Below are positions 16,646 to 24,486 of a DNA stretch of 64,000 nt, one piece after another. The position numbers and the translations under genes were made by a program. A model generated the notes under the pieces. The model saw nothing but the letters and a program-made list of their open reading frames with translations. It had not been told where the DNA came from and did no database searches. Origin of the DNA: Rufibacter sp. XAAS-G3-1 (lineage in GTDB: Bacteria; Bacteroidota; Bacteroidia; Cytophagales; Hymenobacteraceae); contig NZ_JABFAM010000006.1 in assembly GCF_013623775.1 (NCBI RefSeq), positions 186,001-250,000 on the forward strand. Direction: 5' to 3'. Each line of letters begins with the position of its first letter. Position 1 is the stretch's first letter.

Positions 16646-16682
16646 TAATGTGCTAATTTGAAAATGTGCTGATGTGCTAATG
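16646..16682. repeat. short degenerate tandem (GATGTGCTAA units)
   Basis: TAATGTGCTAATTTG, AAAATGTGCT, GATGTGCTAATG: three imperfect 10-12 bp units. The same style of purine-rich GATGTG/ATTTGAA sequence flanks the four-helix-bundle gene at 40 kb. Confidence 0.6.
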
Positions 16683-16745
16683 CAACAAGCTTAGGTGCGA
16701 TTGGCGCAGGAATTTCAGTGGTCTAATAAGAAACCTAATTCCTAA

Positions 16746-17219
16746 TTAATATTTCTCACGGGCCATTTCTCGTTTCACGTCGCGCTCTTTGATGTCTTCG
16801 CGCTTGTCATAGAGTTTTTTCCCTTTGGCCAGGGCGATGTCTACTTTGGCAAAGCCGCGGTCTGAGATGAACAGCCGGGTAGGGATGATGGTCACGCCTT
16901 GCTCCTGGGCTCCTTCCTTCAGCTTCTTCAACTCGCGTTTGTTCAACAGCAGCTTGCGGTCACGGGTGGGTTCATGGTTGTAGTGCGTGCCCTCCGTGTA
17001 TTTGGAGATGGTGACCTGGTGCAGGAACAGCTCGTTGCCGTGGAAAGTACAGTAGCCGTCTGAAAGGTTCACGTTGCCTTCCCTAATGGATTTGATCTCG
17101 GTGCCGCGCAGCATGATGCCGGCGGTGTATTTGTCTAGAAACTGATACTCATAAGAGGCCCGCCGGTTTGAGATATTCACCGTTTTCTGCAGCCTGTCTT
17201 TCTCGCTTGATTTCGCCAT
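16746..17219 (-). CDS. smpB: SsrA-binding protein SmpB
   Basis: Partner of tmRNA in trans-translation, which frees stalled ribosomes and tags their products. The 157 residues show the SmpB pattern: NRRASYEYQFLDKYTAGIML, GTEIKSIREGNVNLSDGYC, then the C-terminal GKKLYDKREDIKERDVKREM tail that enters the empty mRNA channel. Its start codon directly abuts the stop of the upstream thioesterase gene (0 bp), so translation is likely coupled. Confidence 0.97.
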   Translation of the reverse strand: MAKSSEKDRLQKTVNISNRRASYEYQFLDKYTAGIMLRGTEIKSIREGNVNLSDGYCTFHGNELFLHQVTISKYTEGTHYNHEPTRDRKLLLNKRELKKLKEGAQEQGVTIIPTRLFISDRGFAKVDIALAKGKKLYDKREDIKERDVKREMAREKY

Positions 17220-17615
17220 TTAGTTTCTACTGTTCGTCAAAAGTCGGTGGATCTTCTCTTTTTTCAAAATTTTTTGCCCGGTTTGCCCGGTAGCTACCAA
17301 TCGCTGGGCGGCCTTTACGGTTATCTCGCAACGTAGTTCGTTCTGGTGCAGGGTCTTGAAAGTTGCCTCAAGGAGAAGATTTTCTCCGGCAAAAGCCGGG
17401 CTGTGGTGCTCAATATGGAGCATAGTGCCAATCCCTTCTTCGTCTTCTTCCTTCATTTCCAGCACAAACAGCCGGGAAGCCCACTCCATGGCCTGCGCCA
17501 GCGCGAAGGTGGAACACACCGGATGCACCAACCCAGATTCAAACCGGGCAAAATCGGCTTCGGTGATGAGTTTCTGGTAACGCCTGGTATCTCCTTTCTG
17601 GAACGGGTTTCGCAT
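17220..17615 (-). CDS. hotdog-fold thioesterase family protein
   Basis: 131-residue protein resembling the small fluoroacetyl-CoA thioesterase-like (FlK) hotdog family: the central helix region VHPVCSTFALAQAMEWASRLFV, then MLHIEHHSPAFAGENLLLEATF, where the His-His-Ser-Pro-Ala and Gly-Glu positions are characteristic. Substrate is unknown; acyl-CoA is inferred from the family. It is the first gene of a two-gene unit with smpB, and an association of this thioesterase with smpB appears fixed only by adjacency here. Confidence 0.75.
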   Translation of the reverse strand: MRNPFQKGDTRRYQKLITEADFARFESGLVHPVCSTFALAQAMEWASRLFVLEMKEEDEEGIGTMLHIEHHSPAFAGENLLLEATFKTLHQNELRCEITVKAAQRLVATGQTGQKILKKEKIHRLLTNSRN

Positions 17616-17691
17616 ATTTAGTGGGACTAAGAACGAAGATTAAAAAATTCTACGCATATTCAACCCTTCCGTCTATATCTCTTGCAATCCT

Positions 17692-18960
17692 ATGAAAAAG
17701 TCTTTCCTGGGTCTCTCCCTGCTTCTGCTGGGTTCCACCCTCGTATCGGCCCAAGCCAAAACCGATTTGTTTCTCTCTCAATTGCTGCAACGGCACCCCG
17801 AGAAATTCAAAACCCTGCTGGAGCAGCCAGAGAAATACAGAATTCAGATTCTCTACACCCAGATAGACCGCGACAAGAACAATGCGCCCTCTTTCAAGAC
17901 GTACCGGTATAGGGTAAACGCCCAGGAGTATTTTAACCCGGCCAGCACGGTGAAACTGCCGGCCACCTTAATGGCTTTGGAGAAGATCAATACGCTTAAA
18001 GCACCGGGTCTGTCCAAAGAAACCACTATGTTCACAGATAGTGCTTTTACCGGGCAAACCAACGTATTACGAGATCCCACTTCGGCCAACGGATTTCCTT
18101 CCATTGCGCACTACATCAGGAAGATTCTGGTCACCAGTGACAATGACGCCTATAACCGCCTCTATGAATTTGTTGGACAGGAACCCCTGAACGAAGGCTT
18201 AAAAGCGAAAGGCTATTCCAGTATACGGCTGCCCATCAGGTTAACCACGTTTCTGCCTATTGAGTTAGACCAATACACCAACCCCGTTCGGTTTCTGCAA
18301 GATGGCAAGGTGGTGTACCAGCAGGGGCTGGTGAAAAGCAACAAGAGCTATCAAAACCCCACCCCTATTCTCCTAGGCAAAGGCAACATGACCAACGACG
18401 ACAAACTGGTGATGGAGCCCCGGGATTTTGCGTACTCCAACACGTTTGCCTTAGAAGACCAGCACCAGATGCTGCGGGCGCTTTTTTTCCCTGAATCTGT
18501 TCCGGCCAAGAACCGTTTCAACCTCACGCCTGAAGATTACAGGTTCATGTACCAATACATGTCGCAGTTGCCCCGCGAAACGGCGCACCCGGCTTATAGT
18601 GAAAAAGAGTACCCAGATGCCTTTGTGAAGTACCTGCTCTATGGCGGCCCCACCCGGGAAGAGAGAATCCCTGCCAACATCAGAATCTTCAACAAGATTG
18701 GTCAGTCCTTCGGGTTCCTGACGGACAACGCGTACGTGGTGGATTTTGAGAAAAACATTGAATTTCTGCTCACCGCCACTGTGCACGTGAACGAAGACGA
18801 GATTTACAACGATGGCAAGTATGAGTACGACTCCATCGGGTTTCCTTTCCTGCGTGATCTAGGGCAGGTAGTGTACGACTATGAACTGCACCGCAAAAGG
18901 AAGCACCAGCCAGACCTGAGTCGTTTTAAGCTCGTTTATGATAAACCAGCCCAAAAATGA
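17692..18960 (+). CDS. class A beta-lactamase-like serine hydrolase, exported
   Basis: 422-residue protein with a signal peptide (KKSFLGLSLLLLGSTLVSAQA). The active-site STVK tetrad follows ASTVKLPATLMALEKI at about residue 85, and TSDNDAYNRLYEF supplies the SDN motif, so this is a penicillin-recognising fold. It is much longer than true class A enzymes (about 290) and has long inserts between SDN and the C-terminus. This fits a Bacteroidota family of uncharacterised serine hydrolases rather than a resistance enzyme. It is divergent from the thioesterase and followed 4 bp later by a strong hairpin. Confidence 0.8.
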   Translation: MKKSFLGLSLLLLGSTLVSAQAKTDLFLSQLLQRHPEKFKTLLEQPEKYRIQILYTQIDRDKNNAPSFKTYRYRVNAQEYFNPASTVKLPATLMALEKINTLKAPGLSKETTMFTDSAFTGQTNVLRDPTSANGFPSIAHYIRKILVTSDNDAYNRLYEFVGQEPLNEGLKAKGYSSIRLPIRLTTFLPIELDQYTNPVRFLQDGKVVYQQGLVKSNKSYQNPTPILLGKGNMTNDDKLVMEPRDFAYSNTFALEDQHQMLRALFFPESVPAKNRFNLTPEDYRFMYQYMSQLPRETAHPAYSEKEYPDAFVKYLLYGGPTREERIPANIRIFNKIGQSFGFLTDNAYVVDFEKNIEFLLTATVHVNEDEIYNDGKYEYDSIGFPFLRDLGQVVYDYELHRKRKHQPDLSRFKLVYDKPAQK

Positions 18961-18964
18961 CCTA

Positions 18965-19009
18965 CAACGCAGCGGCCCCGCCTGATGATCAGGCGGGGCC
19001 GCTGCGTTG
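18965..19009. terminator. bidirectional terminator hairpin
   Basis: Perfect 21-bp stem (CAACGCAGCGGCCCCGCCTGA on the left) with a 3-nt loop, between the convergent hydrolase (stop 18960) and the small minus-strand gene (stop 19021). Very GC-rich, without a long T-run. Confidence 0.8.
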
Positions 19010-19020
19010 ATTGTATCCTC

Positions 19021-19260
19021 TTAACGGCTGCCGGTGGAGCTGCCGTTCACGTCTCCGCCATCTTCCACGCTGGTATTTCCTCTTCGGCCACTGCCGCCAG
19101 TGATAATGCCGGGATTACCCTCTACAGCATCTCCAGGGTTGTCGTTCACATCAGTAGGCAAAGGCAATTTACCAATGGCTTGCGGCACTCGGCCTGGTTC
19201 TGCTTGGTTGCTTACGGTGTTCTGACTGTTATTCAGGTTTATATTTTTCTCGTTGTCCAT
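19021..19260 (-). CDS. small low-complexity protein, unknown
   Basis: 79 residues from the ATG at 19260 (MDNEKNINLNNSQNTVSNQ); the frame extends upstream but that part overlaps a PAL copy and has no protein-like character. The protein is rich in Asn, Gly, Asp and Pro, with no Cys, no signal peptide and no hydrophobic segment, so it is likely soluble and disordered. I recognise no family. The reading frame ends exactly beyond a strong terminator shared with the convergent gene, which supports it being a real gene. Confidence 0.5.
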   Translation of the reverse strand: MDNEKNINLNNSQNTVSNQAEPGRVPQAIGKLPLPTDVNDNPGDAVEGNPGIITGGSGRRGNTSVEDGGDVNGSSTGSR

Positions 19261-19366
19261 TTCGGTTCTGTTTAGGTGAAAACTCTTTTCCTCTAAATAC
19301 GGGGAAGTCACCAGAACGGATACTCCTTTCAGCAGGAAAGAGCGCGGAAAACAACATTGGCCGAAG

Positions 19367-19403
19367 CGTTTTGACTCTCTTTTGGGTAAAACAGGCCTAA
19401 AAC
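19367..19403. repeat. PAL palindromic repeat, copy 9
   Basis: CGTTTTGACTCTCTTTTG, then GGTAAAACAGGCCTAAAAC; 55 bp past the metallohydrolase stop on the minus strand. The left arm is degenerate. Confidence 0.6.
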
Positions 19404-19457
19404 CCATTCCCTCTCTCATCATTTCTTCCTTCTGAAAGATTACTGTGGGGATTCTAT

Positions 19458-20450
19458 TCATGAAAAGTGCAGCGCCTCTCCAATGGCTAAAATCTTCAAC
19501 CGGCCCGGAATTTCGCCAGCCGATTCCATTTGCTGTAGCCAACGCACCGGTTCACTGATGGGCTCATCAGAAAGATCAAAGGTGCCGTAGTGCATGGGAA
19601 CCAACGTACCACCCTGCAAATCCTGGAATGCCCGTACCGCTTCCGCGGGATTGGTATGGCTTGGCCGCATCAGGAATGCCGGGCTGTAGGCCCCCACTCC
19701 CAACAAGCAGGTATCAATCTTCGGAAACAGCTTCTGTATCTCCCTGAAATGCTGGTCATAGCCAGAATCTGCGCCAAAATAAAGGGTGTGCTCTGGGGTT
19801 TGCAGCATAAAGCTTCCCCAGAGAATTTGGTTGTTGTCCGTAAGGCCGCGTTTGTGCCAGTGGAAAGCCGGTAGGTAAAAGACTTGGGGCTGGTTGTCCC
19901 GCAGGGCATACTCCTGGTACCAACCCGCTTCCTGAACGGTTATGTCTGGGAGCCAGCCCTGAATCAGGGCCTTCATTTTCAGGGAGGTAAGCACGGTAAA
20001 GGCGTGGGTTTTACGCAGCGTTTTTAGGCTGTCCTTGTCGCAATGGTCAAAGTGGCCGTGCGAGAGCAGCACGTAATCTACATGCGGCAGGGCGCTGGGC
20101 TTCACCGGAAAAGGCACTTTCCGCTTGAGCATGGAGACCCCGTAGAACAGCGGATCGGTTAGGAAGGTCACTCCTCCCAACCTGATAAAAAACGTTGCGT
20201 GCCCCAGCCACACCATCCCGTCCTGCTTTCCGTGCAGAAAATCCCTTGGGTCTACTACCGCTGGTAACCAGGTGTCTTTCTCCTTCTCCTCTTTTTGCGG
20301 ATTTGTGGTCAACTTCCACTTCAGGGCCAGCAACATAGATGGGCTGCTTTGCTTGAACTCATTCAAGAAGCGACCGTTCTGTACCGGGTTGCCTTTCCAA
20401 TTGGGACGGATGATGGGGAGCTCAGGATTGAGTAGAAAGTTATTGGCCAT
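19458..20450 (-). CDS. metallo-beta-lactamase-fold hydrolase (UlaG/NAPE-PLD-like)
   Basis: 330 residues. The fold's metal ligands are visible: SHGHFDHCDKDSL (HxHxDH), LGVGAYSP for the later ligand region, and the C-terminal MHYGTFDL His. The spacing and the MVWLGHATFFIRLGGVTFLTDPLF opening match the cytosolic or membrane-associated lipid phosphodiesterase-like group (NAPE-PLD/RomA/UlaG) rather than beta-lactamases. An upstream in-frame ATG at 20501 would add a hydrophobic 17-residue N-terminus (ALALWANVFLAYKIS) and could make a membrane anchor; the start is therefore uncertain. Substrate unknown. Confidence 0.85.
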   Translation of the reverse strand: MANNFLLNPELPIIRPNWKGNPVQNGRFLNEFKQSSPSMLLALKWKLTTNPQKEEKEKDTWLPAVVDPRDFLHGKQDGMVWLGHATFFIRLGGVTFLTDPLFYGVSMLKRKVPFPVKPSALPHVDYVLLSHGHFDHCDKDSLKTLRKTHAFTVLTSLKMKALIQGWLPDITVQEAGWYQEYALRDNQPQVFYLPAFHWHKRGLTDNNQILWGSFMLQTPEHTLYFGADSGYDQHFREIQKLFPKIDTCLLGVGAYSPAFLMRPSHTNPAEAVRAFQDLQGGTLVPMHYGTFDLSDEPISEPVRWLQQMESAGEIPGRLKILAIGEALHFS

Positions 20451-20649
20451 AGAGATTTTGTAAGCTAAAAACACGTTAGCCCAAAGTGCCAACGCCATCA
20501 TTTTACCTAAAAGAACGCTGCTAAGTTATTCTTTCGCCTTCTGCGCGCCCTGGTTGTTGGGCAGAAAAGAACTTCAGCCTTGGTAAGCAGTTGAAGCGAA
20601 ACAGGTTAAGGAAAATCACTGAATATACGCCTTACCCCTTCCATACTCT

Positions 20650-20689
20650 AAACAAAGAGGGCTTCCAGATCTGGAAGCCCTCTTTGTTT
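20650..20689. terminator. terminator palindrome downstream of the SpmAB gene
   Basis: Perfect 40-bp palindrome; left arm AAACAAAGAGGGCTTCCAGA. It follows the SpmAB stop by about 100 bp on the minus strand and carries T-runs at both ends. The gap 20451-20790 holds this hairpin and PAL copy 10 but no gene. Confidence 0.8.
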
Positions 20690-20748
20690 TACCTCTATTT
20701 TTAGAAAATGAGCCGGTAAACCACCGGTTCAATCTTCCGCTAAAACCT

Positions 20749-20784
20749 ATTTTAGGGCTAATTTCTGCAAACCAGCCCTAAAAC
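20749..20784. repeat. PAL palindromic repeat, copy 10
   Basis: ATTTTAGGGCTAATTTCTG, then CAAACCAGCCCTAAAAC; 7 bp past the SpmAB stop. Confidence 0.75.
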
Positions 20785-20790
20785 GGGCCC

Positions 20791-22023
20791 TTAATGGAAG
20801 AACAGGTATGCCAACCAGATAGCGGCCACAATCCCTATTAAATCGGCGATGAGCCCACAGATGACGGCGTACCTGGTTTTGCGGATGCCCACCGAGCCGA
20901 AGTAAACGGCCAGAATGTAAAAAGTGGTTTCGGTGGAGCCCTGGATCACCGCGGCCACATTCCCCACAAAGGAATCTACGCCGTAGGTTTTCATGGCATC
21001 TACCATCAGGCCGCGGGCACCGCTGCCGCTTAACGGTTTCATCAAGGCCACCGGCAAGGCCGGCACAAAGTCGGTGTTGAAGCCCAGCCAGGCAAAAAGT
21101 GCCCCGATTCCGTTCACCAGAATATCCAGCGCCCCCGAAGCCCGGAACACCCCAATGGCCACCAACATGGCTACCAGGTACGGAATAATGGAAACCGCCA
21201 CGCCAAACCCTTCCTTGGCACCTTCAATAAACGCCTCGTACACGTTCACTTTCCTAACCAGGGCCAAGGCTATAAAGGAGATGATGACGGAGAATAGGAT
21301 GATGTTGCTGGCTACCGAGGAGATGGTGGCAATCCGTTCCTGCGAGATGGTGCTGAAATAGTAGATTAAGCCGCCAATCAAGAGGCCCATGGTGCCCAAA
21401 TACAGCACCACCACTTTGTCTAAGAGATTGATGCGCTGGTAAAGGGCCACCGCCAGTAATCCTCCCAGAAGTGAGAAAAAGGTACCCAATAGAATAGGAA
21501 TGAACACCGCCGAAGGATCTACGGAGCCCATCTGCGACCGGAACACCAGCACACTGATGGGAATCAACGTAAGCCCGGCGGTATTGAGTACCAGGAACAT
21601 GATTTGGGCATTGGAGGCGGTATCTTCACTGGGGTTCAGCTCCTGCAGCTCTTTCATGGCTTTCAAACCCAAAGGCGTAGCCGCGTTATCCAGCCCCAGC
21701 ATGTTGGCCGAGAAGTTCATCAGGATGGAACCGAACACCGGGTGATTTTTGGGTACTTCGGGGAAAAGACGGTTAAAGAATGGCCCTACCGCTTTGGCAA
21801 AGATGGCGATGATGCCCCCGCGCTCCCCTACTTTCATGAGCCCCAACCACAAGGTCATAACGCCGGTTAAACCCAAAGAGATCTCAAAACCGGTTTTGGC
21901 ACTGTCAAACGTACTGGTCACCAATTTCTGGAAAACCTCTACGTCCTGGAAAAAGATGAGCTTGAACAATGCAATGCAGAAGGCAATGAGAAAGAACGCC
22001 GCCCACAGATAATTTAAAACCAT
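20791..22023 (-). CDS. fused SpmA/SpmB nucleoside-recognition-domain membrane protein
   Basis: 410-residue polytopic membrane protein. The N-terminal half (LTGVMTLWLGLMKVGERGGI, FGSILMNFSANMLGLDNAATPLG) matches SpmA and the C-terminal half (GFGVAVSIIPYLVAMLVAIGV, VALMKPLSGSGARGLMVDAM, IQGSTETTFYILAVYFGSVG) matches SpmB; both are 'nucleoside recognition' (Gate) domains. Bacillus keeps them as two spore-maturation proteins, whereas Bacteroidota often have this single fused form and make no spores. The transported substrate is not known. It lies downstream of the dgcN/dgcA-like pair on the same strand (about 230 bp gap with a tandem repeat). Confidence 0.88.
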   Translation of the reverse strand: MVLNYLWAAFFLIAFCIALFKLIFFQDVEVFQKLVTSTFDSAKTGFEISLGLTGVMTLWLGLMKVGERGGIIAIFAKAVGPFFNRLFPEVPKNHPVFGSILMNFSANMLGLDNAATPLGLKAMKELQELNPSEDTASNAQIMFLVLNTAGLTLIPISVLVFRSQMGSVDPSAVFIPILLGTFFSLLGGLLAVALYQRINLLDKVVVLYLGTMGLLIGGLIYYFSTISQERIATISSVASNIILFSVIISFIALALVRKVNVYEAFIEGAKEGFGVAVSIIPYLVAMLVAIGVFRASGALDILVNGIGALFAWLGFNTDFVPALPVALMKPLSGSGARGLMVDAMKTYGVDSFVGNVAAVIQGSTETTFYILAVYFGSVGIRKTRYAVICGLIADLIGIVAAIWLAYLFFH

Positions 22024-22040
22024 GCGAGATGAAGATTATT

Positions 22041-22085
22041 GAGAGAATGAGGGATTGAGAGAATGAATGAGAGAATGAATGAGTG
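22041..22085. repeat. degenerate 12-bp tandem repeat
   Basis: GAGAGAATGAGG, GATTGAGAGAATGAAT, GAGAGAATGAAT, then GAGTG. Same unit and same end as the array at 7422-7469. It sits between the ATG of the SpmAB gene and the upstream epimerase gene. Confidence 0.85.
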
Positions 22086-22252
22086 GCAGATGACGTACTA
22101 TGGCGGAAAGATACACAGCCGAGATAAAAAAACCGCTACTCTCTATTTAGACCAGCGGTTTTTCTCTTTGGACTTCCATTTTCTTTCACGGGAAGAGAGC
22201 ACAGAAAGAAAACTCATTCTGTCATTCTCCCAAGCATTCAATCTCTCACTAA

Positions 22253-23320
22253 CTAAACCCTTTCTACTCCCAAGCCGGGTTTTCCGTTGGGGCGCATGAT
22301 GCCGTTTTCCAGGATAAACCCACCAGACACCACATCGCGGGCCAGGTCTAGGCTGCCGTCCAGGTCAATGTAACGGGTGTTGGCGCAGGAAAAGGCCGCG
22401 TGCAGGGCCGCTGAGATGCTGATGATGCTTTCATCGTTGCAGCCCCACATCAGGCTGATGCCCGCCTGTTGCGCAATGGTGCCAATCTGACGGGCAGCGT
22501 ACACCCCGCCGCATTTCATCAGTTTGATGTTGTAGATGCCACAGGCGCGGGGCGATTGGGCCAACTGAAAAGCATCGGCCGGAACCAATAGAGATTCATC
22601 GGCGGCCACCAGGTCTTTCACCGCGTCTGGCAACTCCCGCAAATCATCTATCATGGGGGCGGGAAGTGGCTGCTCAATCAACTCAATGTCCAGGGGCTGG
22701 GCTTGGGTACAGAAATTGGCCAGGTCATAGCTTGTCCAGCCCTGGTTGGCATCAATCCGGATGGTGACGTTGTTGCCGTGCGCTTCACGGAGTTTTACCA
22801 GGCGCTCCAAGTCCCGCTCCACAGTTTCGCCCACTTTTACTTTCAGGTGCGTAAAGCCGCGGCCCACGTATTCTTCGGCCTCCGCCAGGGTCTCTTCCAC
22901 AGACTTGATCCCAATAGTGATGGACGTAGGCAGAGACTCCAATCGCTGGCCCAGGAAAGACACCAGCGGCACGCCCAGGTATTTTGAAAACACATCATGC
23001 AGGGCAATGTCCAGCGCCGCCCGGGCGGCAGGATTGCGGGGGAGTCGCTGCGGCAATTCATCGCAGAGTAACTGGAAACTGCGGATGTCCTGCCCCATAA
23101 GCCACTCCAGGTTCTCTGGTTGGAGCACGGCCCAGGTTTCAGCGAGCTTCTCTCCTACCACCTCTGAGCTGGGGTTTCCGGCACCTAAACCGGTCAATCC
23201 ATTTTCGGTGACAATCTCCACCAACACATTCTCTACCGCAGAAACCGTTTTAAAGGCGATGGTGTACGGGCGGGTTAACTCCAGATTGGTTTTCCAGACG
23301 TTGATTTCCTTTATCTTCAT
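22253..23320 (-). CDS. dgcA: enolase-superfamily racemase/epimerase (dipeptide epimerase or N-acetyl-D-Glu racemase DgcA)
   Basis: 355-residue member of the muconate-lactonizing subgroup. Catalytic parts are intact: FTHLKVKVGET (KxK base), IRIDANQGW (Asp), IELIEQPLP (Glu) and LVAADESLL (Asp) as metal ligands, and GIYNIKLMKCGG with the second catalytic Lys. Such proteins are usually called L-Ala-D/L-Glu epimerases of murein recycling. Here its start overlaps the stop of a DUF1611 gene by 4 bp, the arrangement of dgcN-dgcA, where the enzyme racemises N-acetyl-D-glutamate. I favour the DgcA reading from context, but the sequence alone does not decide between the two. Confidence 0.8.
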   Translation of the reverse strand: MKIKEINVWKTNLELTRPYTIAFKTVSAVENVLVEIVTENGLTGLGAGNPSSEVVGEKLAETWAVLQPENLEWLMGQDIRSFQLLCDELPQRLPRNPAARAALDIALHDVFSKYLGVPLVSFLGQRLESLPTSITIGIKSVEETLAEAEEYVGRGFTHLKVKVGETVERDLERLVKLREAHGNNVTIRIDANQGWTSYDLANFCTQAQPLDIELIEQPLPAPMIDDLRELPDAVKDLVAADESLLVPADAFQLAQSPRACGIYNIKLMKCGGVYAARQIGTIAQQAGISLMWGCNDESIISISAALHAAFSCANTRYIDLDGSLDLARDVVSGGFILENGIMRPNGKPGLGVERV

Positions 23321-24393
23321 ACGGCAGCGGCTCCCTCCTTCTCCAGCACTTGTTTTACCAGGTCAATGATTGGGCCTACCCCGTCTTCCAGAGGAAGGAT
23401 CACCGGCAGCCCCAACTCTTCCTGGTATTGCTTCTGGTACGTGCGCGCTTGTTCCAACGTGAGCCCGGCGGTATTCAGGGTTACGGCTAACACCTGGGCC
23501 CCATACAGTTCTATCAATTGGATCTCGGTGGAAAGGGGCGGGATTTTGAAGCCGAGTACCTCATTGTCATCAAAGTACACGCGGGCGGGCGCGTGTTGCA
23601 GCACCACATATTTCACCTGACCAGACACCAGGTACTCAGAACCGCAGGGGCCGCTGGGGTTCCGCAGGGCCGCCTGCCCTTCTACAAAGAAAACATCAGG
23701 CTGGTGCTCTTCATAGCTGGACAGAATAGCGTATTCCAGCTCGCCCGAAACAAAGTCGTTGTAGGTGGAGTCCAGGATAAAACCTTTGCCGCGGCCCTGC
23801 ATCCAACCGGTTTGCCCCGTGAAAATCATCTGCGCTTTCAGTCCGGCGGCTTCGGCGGCTTGCGTGAGCAGACGCGTGGTGGTGCGTTTTCCCATCCGTA
23901 CATCGGTACCTAACACAGCTACGCGCGGGGCCGGAATGTCTTTGATCTTTCCCGTCCAGAAATGCAGCTCGCTTTTGGGTTTGGGTTTGCGCACATCAAT
24001 CAACTGCACACCGTGCTCCTGCGCCAAGGCGGCCAGATCAGGCATATCGCTCAGGTACTCGTGCAGGCCGCTCACAATGCTCATTTTCTGGCGGATGGCC
24101 TCAGAAATGGTCTGTTTCATGCTGGCGGGCAGTTTCCCGCCCTTCGGGGCGATGCCCACCAGGCAGTACTGCGCGGTTTCAGGGCTGTTTTCCAGAAAAT
24201 CAACCAAATCTGCGTACACCGGGATGTCGCGTTTTTTCCCGTCTACTACTTCTCCGGCATCCTGGCCGGCAGAAACAGCATCTATGACGCCAATGATTTT
24301 GAACCGCTCTGTGCCTCTGATAAGGCCGTGCGCTGTTTTAGCCGGATACTGATGTAGTAATCCGTTGGTGAGGATAATGGCATTTCCGTCCAT
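23317..24393 (-). CDS. dgcN: DUF1611 protein, probable D-glutamate N-acetyltransferase DgcN
   Basis: 358 residues. The N-terminal Rossmann-like part (ILTNGLLHQYPAKTAHGLIR, FKIIGVIDAVSAGQDAGEVV) and the C-terminal DUF1611 domain with a P-loop-like VLGTDVRMGKRTTTRLL (about residues 190-206) and IFTGQTGWMQG identify the family. Members called DgcN acetylate D-glutamate, feeding DgcA; this is established for a few proteobacterial and archaeal proteins and is transferred here by family and gene order. The 4-bp overlap with the epimerase gene implies coupled translation. A TATGTTCG box on the minus strand at 24430-24437 could be part of its promoter. Confidence 0.8.
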   Translation of the reverse strand: MDGNAIILTNGLLHQYPAKTAHGLIRGTERFKIIGVIDAVSAGQDAGEVVDGKKRDIPVYADLVDFLENSPETAQYCLVGIAPKGGKLPASMKQTISEAIRQKMSIVSGLHEYLSDMPDLAALAQEHGVQLIDVRKPKPKSELHFWTGKIKDIPAPRVAVLGTDVRMGKRTTTRLLTQAAEAAGLKAQMIFTGQTGWMQGRGKGFILDSTYNDFVSGELEYAILSSYEEHQPDVFFVEGQAALRNPSGPCGSEYLVSGQVKYVVLQHAPARVYFDDNEVLGFKIPPLSTEIQLIELYGAQVLAVTLNTAGLTLEQARTYQKQYQEELGLPVILPLEDGVGPIIDLVKQVLEKEGAAAV

Positions 24394-24439
24394 TGTTTTA
24401 GCTAGGGTTTAGGAAGAAGGTGAATAATGCGAACATAAT

Positions 24440-24477
24440 TGTTTAATGGCCAATTTCTTAAAAACAGCCTCAAAACG
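24440..24477. repeat. PAL palindromic repeat, copy 11
   Basis: TGTTTAATGGCCAATTTC, then TTAAAAACAGCCTCAAAACG; 10 bp past the M14 peptidase stop on the minus strand. Confidence 0.65.
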
Positions 24478-24486
24478 GAGAGATGC

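Noticed and set aside
17692-18960. Antibiotic-resistance beta-lactamase
   Set aside because: The fold motifs are present but length and inserts differ greatly from true class A enzymes; the same caution applies to the class C-like protein at 32411-34231.
20791-22023. Sporulation genes
   Set aside because: SpmA/SpmB-type proteins are common outside spore formers; no other sporulation gene is in the window.
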